NCBI GenBank assembly: GCA_033030425.1 | Contig: JAUFSD010000004.1 | Span: forward strand, 248,001 to 312,000 | Length of the DNA stretch: 64,000 nt | DNA from: Verpa conica | Lineage: Eukaryota; Ascomycota; Pezizomycetes; Pezizales; Morchellaceae | Direction of reading: 5' to 3' | In this document: positions 59,148 through 64,000 of the stretch, piece by piece | Position numbering within the stretch: position 1 is the stretch's first letter | How the letters are laid out: each line of letters starts with the position of its first letter | Made by a program: the position numbers and the translations under genes | The notes under the pieces: model-generated | Told to the model about the DNA's origin: nothing | The model's database searches: none | Seen by the model: only the letters and a program-made list of their open reading frames with translations

Positions 59148-61287
59148 TTGGCAGGTCCTTTTTTTATTTTAATTCATTTCAATATTTGTTATAGATATCC
59201 CAGACGGAAACATTTATGCATAACGGAGGCGTTTTCATTTTTCATTTCCATTCACACACACACTCGCTTGTGTTTCCTTTCTTTCCCTTTTTTTTAATTG
59301 GGCATCTAAATTTTCTACTACCCATAGCTGCTTTCGATTCTGTAAAGTTTAACTAGAACCTGTCTTGGATTGCTATGTTGGGTTTTGCGTATAAACTTTT
59401 TTTTTTCCTTTTGTTATTTAGTTGGCGGGAGCTTGTCTCTTCTTTTCTGTTTATGTTTGCACAGCGGTGTATTGATTTGTAAAGTGGCGGTAGGGATTTC
59501 TCTTCATCGTTTGGGTTTGGAGGCATTGTGTGGATTTTATGAGATGTATCTTTAATTCCGGACGGTTTCTTGCCAAATGGATACGAGAAGGCAGTTATAC
59601 CGGTCCCGAAGCTTACCTTAAGGTTGAAGGGTTGATGGAGCTTTGGCAGGCTATTAAGAATAGTACGGCCTGAGATTATAAGAAACTGGTTTAGGTCGAG
59701 ATTGATGTTGTATTGTTTCTGTGATGAAGGGACCCCACAATCTTGATCGTAGCTTTGGGTCTTATTAACACCTTTCACTATAGGTTCTATTTAAGAAAGG
59801 AATTATGTGTTTCGAACAGTTATTGCTCATTATTAGGCTATAAACTGGTAGTATTAAATAGCCCAACTAAGCCACCTCAATGGTGAAGTAGGACTATGCT
59901 CTTGAACAGTATGACTTTACCTCTTATTAGATACCATCGTGGCCCATATTGTATTTCTTATTTACATATGTATACCCTACTCTACAAGGAACTTAGAAGC
60001 CTCTAGCCGAAGTAGAACCTGAAATGAGTGGAGCCTTTTGAGGATTAAAGGTTTAAATAAAGTTTAGCCGAATACTATATAAGACTACAACTAGTGCTTG
60101 GCCGGTATAAGATGTGGATGTCAGTATAAACAACTTCCGTAGTCCCCCCACCATATTTGACCACCTACCTGTCTACCACAGAGTCCCTGTGTTTGTATCC
60201 ATGGGGCATATTGTCGAATTTAAGCCTTTATGAAAATTTATTTAATAGGATCTATACGTAATATGTTTTTTCTTTCCATCAGCTTTAAGACCCTGGTACA
60301 TGCATGTACTTAAATGATAAATTCATTCATTCATTCAAGACCCTGGTACAAACTGGGATTCACAACTCTTGGCGCAAACATAGAAAATTAGGGGGTAACA
60401 GAAACTTTTACGTAATAACTAGTAATTAGGTCTAAGTTCTGTGCCTATAGGAGATTTTTGTCTCGATATACGAGCCTGTTTAAGAGTCTTTTGGATAGTC
60501 CTTACTAAAAGTCAGTCTTTGATTCAGTAAGCACTAGTCAGACCAATATCAGTAGCTGTTAATGTCTAGATGGACATTGACCTTTTTTTTCTCTCTCGTG
60601 AAAGGTAAGACGTTCTTTTCAACATGTAATTCTAACTGAATAACTAATTCATACTCACAACACGCTATACATGGGTCCGTACTGAGAGAAGTACTATCCT
60701 CCCCCAAATCTCTCATATATCTTTGGTGACTAAGGGTATACTATAATAAATTATATACAGCCTCTCAGCCGCTGGGAAGAAAGCCTAATACGGGGGGGGA
60801 AGCCGGGTCTGACATCGGGGCTGTGTTTCGGAGAGAAAAAAAAGGTTAATGGGTCTTAGACACTTGTAACGTTAGATGACATCGAAATAATTAGCCGTGT
60901 ATGTGGGATACGCACGCCTTAATTGCGACTTTACCCGTTATCAATCTGCGTAAACAAGGACCCAGCGATAAGGCTCAAGCCATCCCACTACACCTCTATT
61001 CCTCTAGATATCTTTAAATAGCTTTCTATAAGCTATAATATAATGACTTCTATTGAATATAGATTAAATAGATTATTTATAAGACATATAAAATAATAAT
61101 ATTGAGCAAGTCTAATAGTAAGATCAGCTATACCCCCCCCGGCCCCCTATACCCACCTGGTCAAAATATATACAAACATCGTAAGCTCATTAAGGACAAA
61201 GGGAATAAAAAATAATACATTATATGTTGAAAGTAAGTAATTACACGAAATAAACCAGAAACCTATTTTTCTTTTTCTTTTTCTTTT
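59148..61287. other. Intergenic region
   Basis: T-rich 3' flank of the F-box gene, an insertion with a 14-bp duplication (60287-60350), and AT-rich sequence. No gene is supported. Confidence 0.5.
60287..60350 (+). mobile_element. Micro-insertion, 36 bases, 14-bp target duplication
   Basis: AAGACCCTGGTACA occurs at 60287-60300 and 60337-60350. The 36 bases between are TGCATGTACTTAAATGATAA followed by ATTC units. They equal the 3' end of the 185-base insertion at 44060-44244. The perfect duplication and oriented tail fit an extremely 5'-truncated retroelement copy. This is the cleanest example in the window. Confidence 0.72.
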
Positions 61288-62531
61288 TTACTTTTGTAAG
61301 GTGGTGATGGTTGTAGTAGCTCCCATTCTCCATGCGTCATCCTTGAGTGGGCTTTCATCACTATCTGGAAGCCCTTGAGTATGACTCCGATTGCTGCTCT
61401 GGTCGTCCTCGACCGGCTGACTCTCGACAATGATGTCCTTTTGGGTATGTACCACGAGTGAGTTAGGGCCATAGTTGTTCCTGCTCGAGCTAAGCTCGAA
61501 TTCACCCTCCCGACCTAGCTGTCCATCACGGGCAATCTTGGTGATAAGTTTGGCCATAGAAAGCTCAATCTTTAGCTTAACCATGTATGCCAACGGGTGA
61601 AGTTGAATATACACAGCTCCGTTTTTCAAGCTCATACACCCAATGATAACGCACTGTGTTTTTTTTTATGTGAGTCCATGGGTGTAATTCATAAAAATCA
61701 AGCGTGGGAAGGAGAGAGAGAGATTGTGACTTACGTCCATAGCAAGGGAGACAGTGATGATGCGGATGTTGAAAGTAACAAGTTTATCATACTTTGTATG
61801 GCCCTGAGCAACCAACCGTTGGCGGACCACCCTGATGAAATACCAGTTTAATGCGGCATCAACAATCAAGAGAATGATTTTCTCTATTCGGTCCCAGATA
61901 TTGTTTATCTTGGCAAACCTACGGATTATGTTAGATATTTATTGTGGATAGAAGATTGGGTTGGTGGCATACTTCGCCTGACTACTATTCGGGGTGTGTG
62001 CCGGGATCCATATGATAAAAACGCTTATGTTGATCATGGTTATCAGGAGAGCTGTGCCCCACTTGATATATTGCGCCTTCCTCTTGTCAAACATGACTAC
62101 TGCACATCTATTGATGATAATCTGCATGAGTAGCTGAATTTGGCAAACCCAGAATATGACTAAACAAATGGCTTGTTAGTACTTAATTGTGGTAATGTAT
62201 AAAAAAAAAGTCAACTGTTTTGCTTACGTAGTACAACCGCGTATGAAACACTGACATAAAATTAGCCTTCTATTAAAGATATCAAGAATAGTACTTGGAG
62301 GATATCCTACTTTAGCGAGACTTGGTTTGTCAATAGAAGCCACCCTTGGATCGCGATCGCAATACATGCGACTATCTCTCCCCAAACCATGTACACAAAA
62401 ACGGATTTCCATGGATTGCGGATCTGTTTACTCTGCTTGAATGCCTCCCATCCAGTCAAGAACCCAACCCCAATTGTGATACCAGCAGAGATACAAGCGA
62501 CCTTAATGTCCGTGAGGTCAACTTCTGACAT
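61288..62531 (-). CDS. Fungal multi-spanning integral membrane protein, uncharacterised
   Basis: Five exons on the minus strand, 62531-62311, 62250-62228, 62159-61973, 61918-61735 and 61653-61288, give 326 residues. The second exon is only 23 bases; without it the chain loses frame, and with it the sequence reads SYAVVLLIFWVCQIQLLMQI continuously. Six or seven hydrophobic helices are visible: about 8-25, 45-68, 76-95, 109-130, 160-185 and 190-215. Conserved phrases of this fungal family are IIINR, KWGTALLITMINISVFIIWI, NNIWDRIEK, DAALNWYFIRVV and HPLAYMVKLKIELSMAKLI. The C-terminal 80 residues are hydrophilic and rich in Ser and Asp, probably cytoplasmic. The family is widespread in filamentous ascomycetes and has no assigned function. 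A receptor-like or transporter role is guesswork. Confidence 0.85.
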
Positions 62532-64000
62532 TGTGAAAGATGTAACTGTAAAGGTAAGAAGAGAGTGTTGCTAGTTGGCCTTCGGGAGGATTTCTTCTAT
62601 CTGGCGCGGCGAGCTTGGGGGGCGGAGGGGCTACTAAAAAGACCGTGAATGCTAAGGCACTTGTGTATCGAAATCCTTGGGTCTTCCAGTATTCTGGTGT
62701 GCAGCCTAAGTGGTGGGATTGATAGTTATATATGTAGCCGGGTTCGCCAAAATCAAGCTAGCTGCTGTCAGAATGCCGGATCCGGGAATGCTCCTTTCTG
62801 TCAACCCATAGACGAAACAGGAGCGTCAACAGAAAGTAATGGAGGGGGCCAAAACTTAGGATCTTCTACACTCTCTCTTCTCTCTATGGTTGTGGGGTTC
62901 TGAAAGGTTCGAGCGCGTTTTCTCCTCCCACCCCCCCCTTCGCACAGTTGAGTTTTTCAAGGTCTCAAAAAAAATAAGCTGACAGAATGTGTGTGTGGCG
63001 CCCTGGTGTTTGTGGCCAATTAAGTTTGCACAAATTCTTCTGGAAAAGACTGCTCCCAAGACATATTGACGGTTCATCCATTCACAAAAACCCCAGAAAT
63101 GGGGGAGTGTGTCCCCCCCCCCTTGATTTTAAGTCCGGGGGTTCCAAAGGTTTCAAAGACTCGGTCGCGATCCATCCGCACCATAAAGTGTGCATAAATC
63201 TCGTTTGCCCGTCCATATCGTGATATCCTATGGTGCACACAAAAGCAATAATGGTAGCTGTCGATCAATCACTCCCTGGTACCCAGATCCCAGCAACTCT
63301 CTACCCATGTGCTGTGGCAACGCAGCAGGAACAAGCTCGTGCTCGTCCTGATAACTAAGATGCACGACCCGGTATTCAGCCCGATGTTACACCGGTTAAC
63401 ATAGACTGGTGAGTAAATTCATGGTAACTCACGATTCTCTTTGTTTTTTTGTCTGTCTGGGGACTCGCCACTATTTTATACATATAACTGACACAAGACA
63501 CCAATAGTATAAAAAAAATACCTAAGAAGAATCAGAGTGTACGTTTGACAGGACTATTAACTTTATGTAATAAGATTCGTAATGACAGGTAAGCATGTGT
63601 TGTAGAACACCACCTACCACAAGGCTGCAGAGGTTCCTTTTACGCCAAGTATCTTTGTGTCGTACACCTTGATTCCCACAAGAGCAAATCTAAGAGCCTT
63701 CCTAGATGGGGTAGTGGTAGTGGTGGCAAAGTGACTTAGCCACTTGTTAGGACCTACATGAAGTTCCAACCCAGCAAAGCCAAAATGTGATTTCGTTGCC
63801 TTGTAGACACGGTTCGCTACCAATATTCCTAATGACTACACAAAAAAAAAAAGAAACATAGAAGACCCACAACATTGATTCGCTTTCGTTGGAATACAAC
63901 TGCTACAATCTGCCATAAGCGGTGGCAAGCCATGAAAAAGAAAGGAAAAAAAAAACACTCAAAGGAGGTGCCTATATAAGCCCAATACCGAGATTTTCCC
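62532..64000. other. Right edge, mostly non-coding
   Basis: Promoter side of the membrane protein gene, C-runs (62930-62938, 63113-63122), A-runs and no well-supported gene. A weak small-gene candidate on the minus strand is listed separately. Confidence 0.45.
63614..63937 (-). CDS. Doubtful small two-exon gene
   Basis: A TATA-like element (CTTATATAGG on the minus strand, about 63971-63980) is followed by an ATG at 63937 and about 20 codons. A T-rich stretch then ends in GTGTAG, and an open frame reads SLGILVANRVYKATKSHFGF to a stop at 63614. The donor is uncertain, the total is under 100 residues and no domain is recognisable. It is included only because promoter, start and acceptor are in order. 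It may be chance. Confidence 0.2.

Overview
The window reads as nuclear DNA of a filamentous ascomycete (Pezizomycotina, most likely Pezizales). Genes are interrupted by short introns of about 48 to 150 bases with GT/AG ends and CTAAC-type branch points. Thirteen confident protein genes are spread thinly over 64 kb, and their products belong to fungal families: Pos5-type NADH kinase, CYSTM protein, extracellular kelch protein, NIPA transporter and a very large F-box protein. No rRNA, convincing tRNA, CRISPR or bacterial-type operon was seen. All exon models below were joined by hand from reading frame and splice signals, and the phases close.

Layout. 1.2-7.2 kb, plus strand: a wax-synthase-like membrane O-acyltransferase, then a four-exon gene fusing an FAD monooxygenase/epoxidase to a C-terminal polytopic membrane domain. 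Together they look like part of a (mero)terpenoid pathway. 9.2-12.3 kb, minus: an OCRL/INPP5-type inositol 5-phosphatase with ASH and RhoGAP-like regions. 15.4-17.0 kb, minus: mitochondrial NAD(H) kinase (POS5), divergent from a small CYSTM gene at 17.7 kb. 22.0-23.0, 27.3-28.6 and 38.0-39.0 kb: three diverged intronless paralogues of a membrane protein family I do not recognise. Among them lie a C2H2 finger gene (24.5-25.5 kb, minus), a NIPA-type magnesium transporter (29.3-31.3 kb, minus) and a 216-residue orphan (36.2-37.0 kb, plus). 40.9-43.0 kb, minus: a secreted eight-exon kelch propeller. 43-54.3 kb: a gene desert with a decayed coding relic, homopolymers and microsatellites. 54.3-59.1 kb, plus: a 1503-residue F-box protein. 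61.3-62.5 kb, minus: a fungal multi-spanning membrane protein with a 23-base micro-exon.

Two observations stand out. The first is the three-member membrane family, with six matched cysteines and a conserved N-glycosylation sequon in what looks like an ectodomain. The second is a set of very short insertions (20-185 bases), each ending in an ATTC-repeat tail and flanked by 9-14 base direct repeats. They look like extremely 5'-truncated non-LTR retrotransposon copies. The acyltransferase/oxygenase pair is a third, more functional lead.
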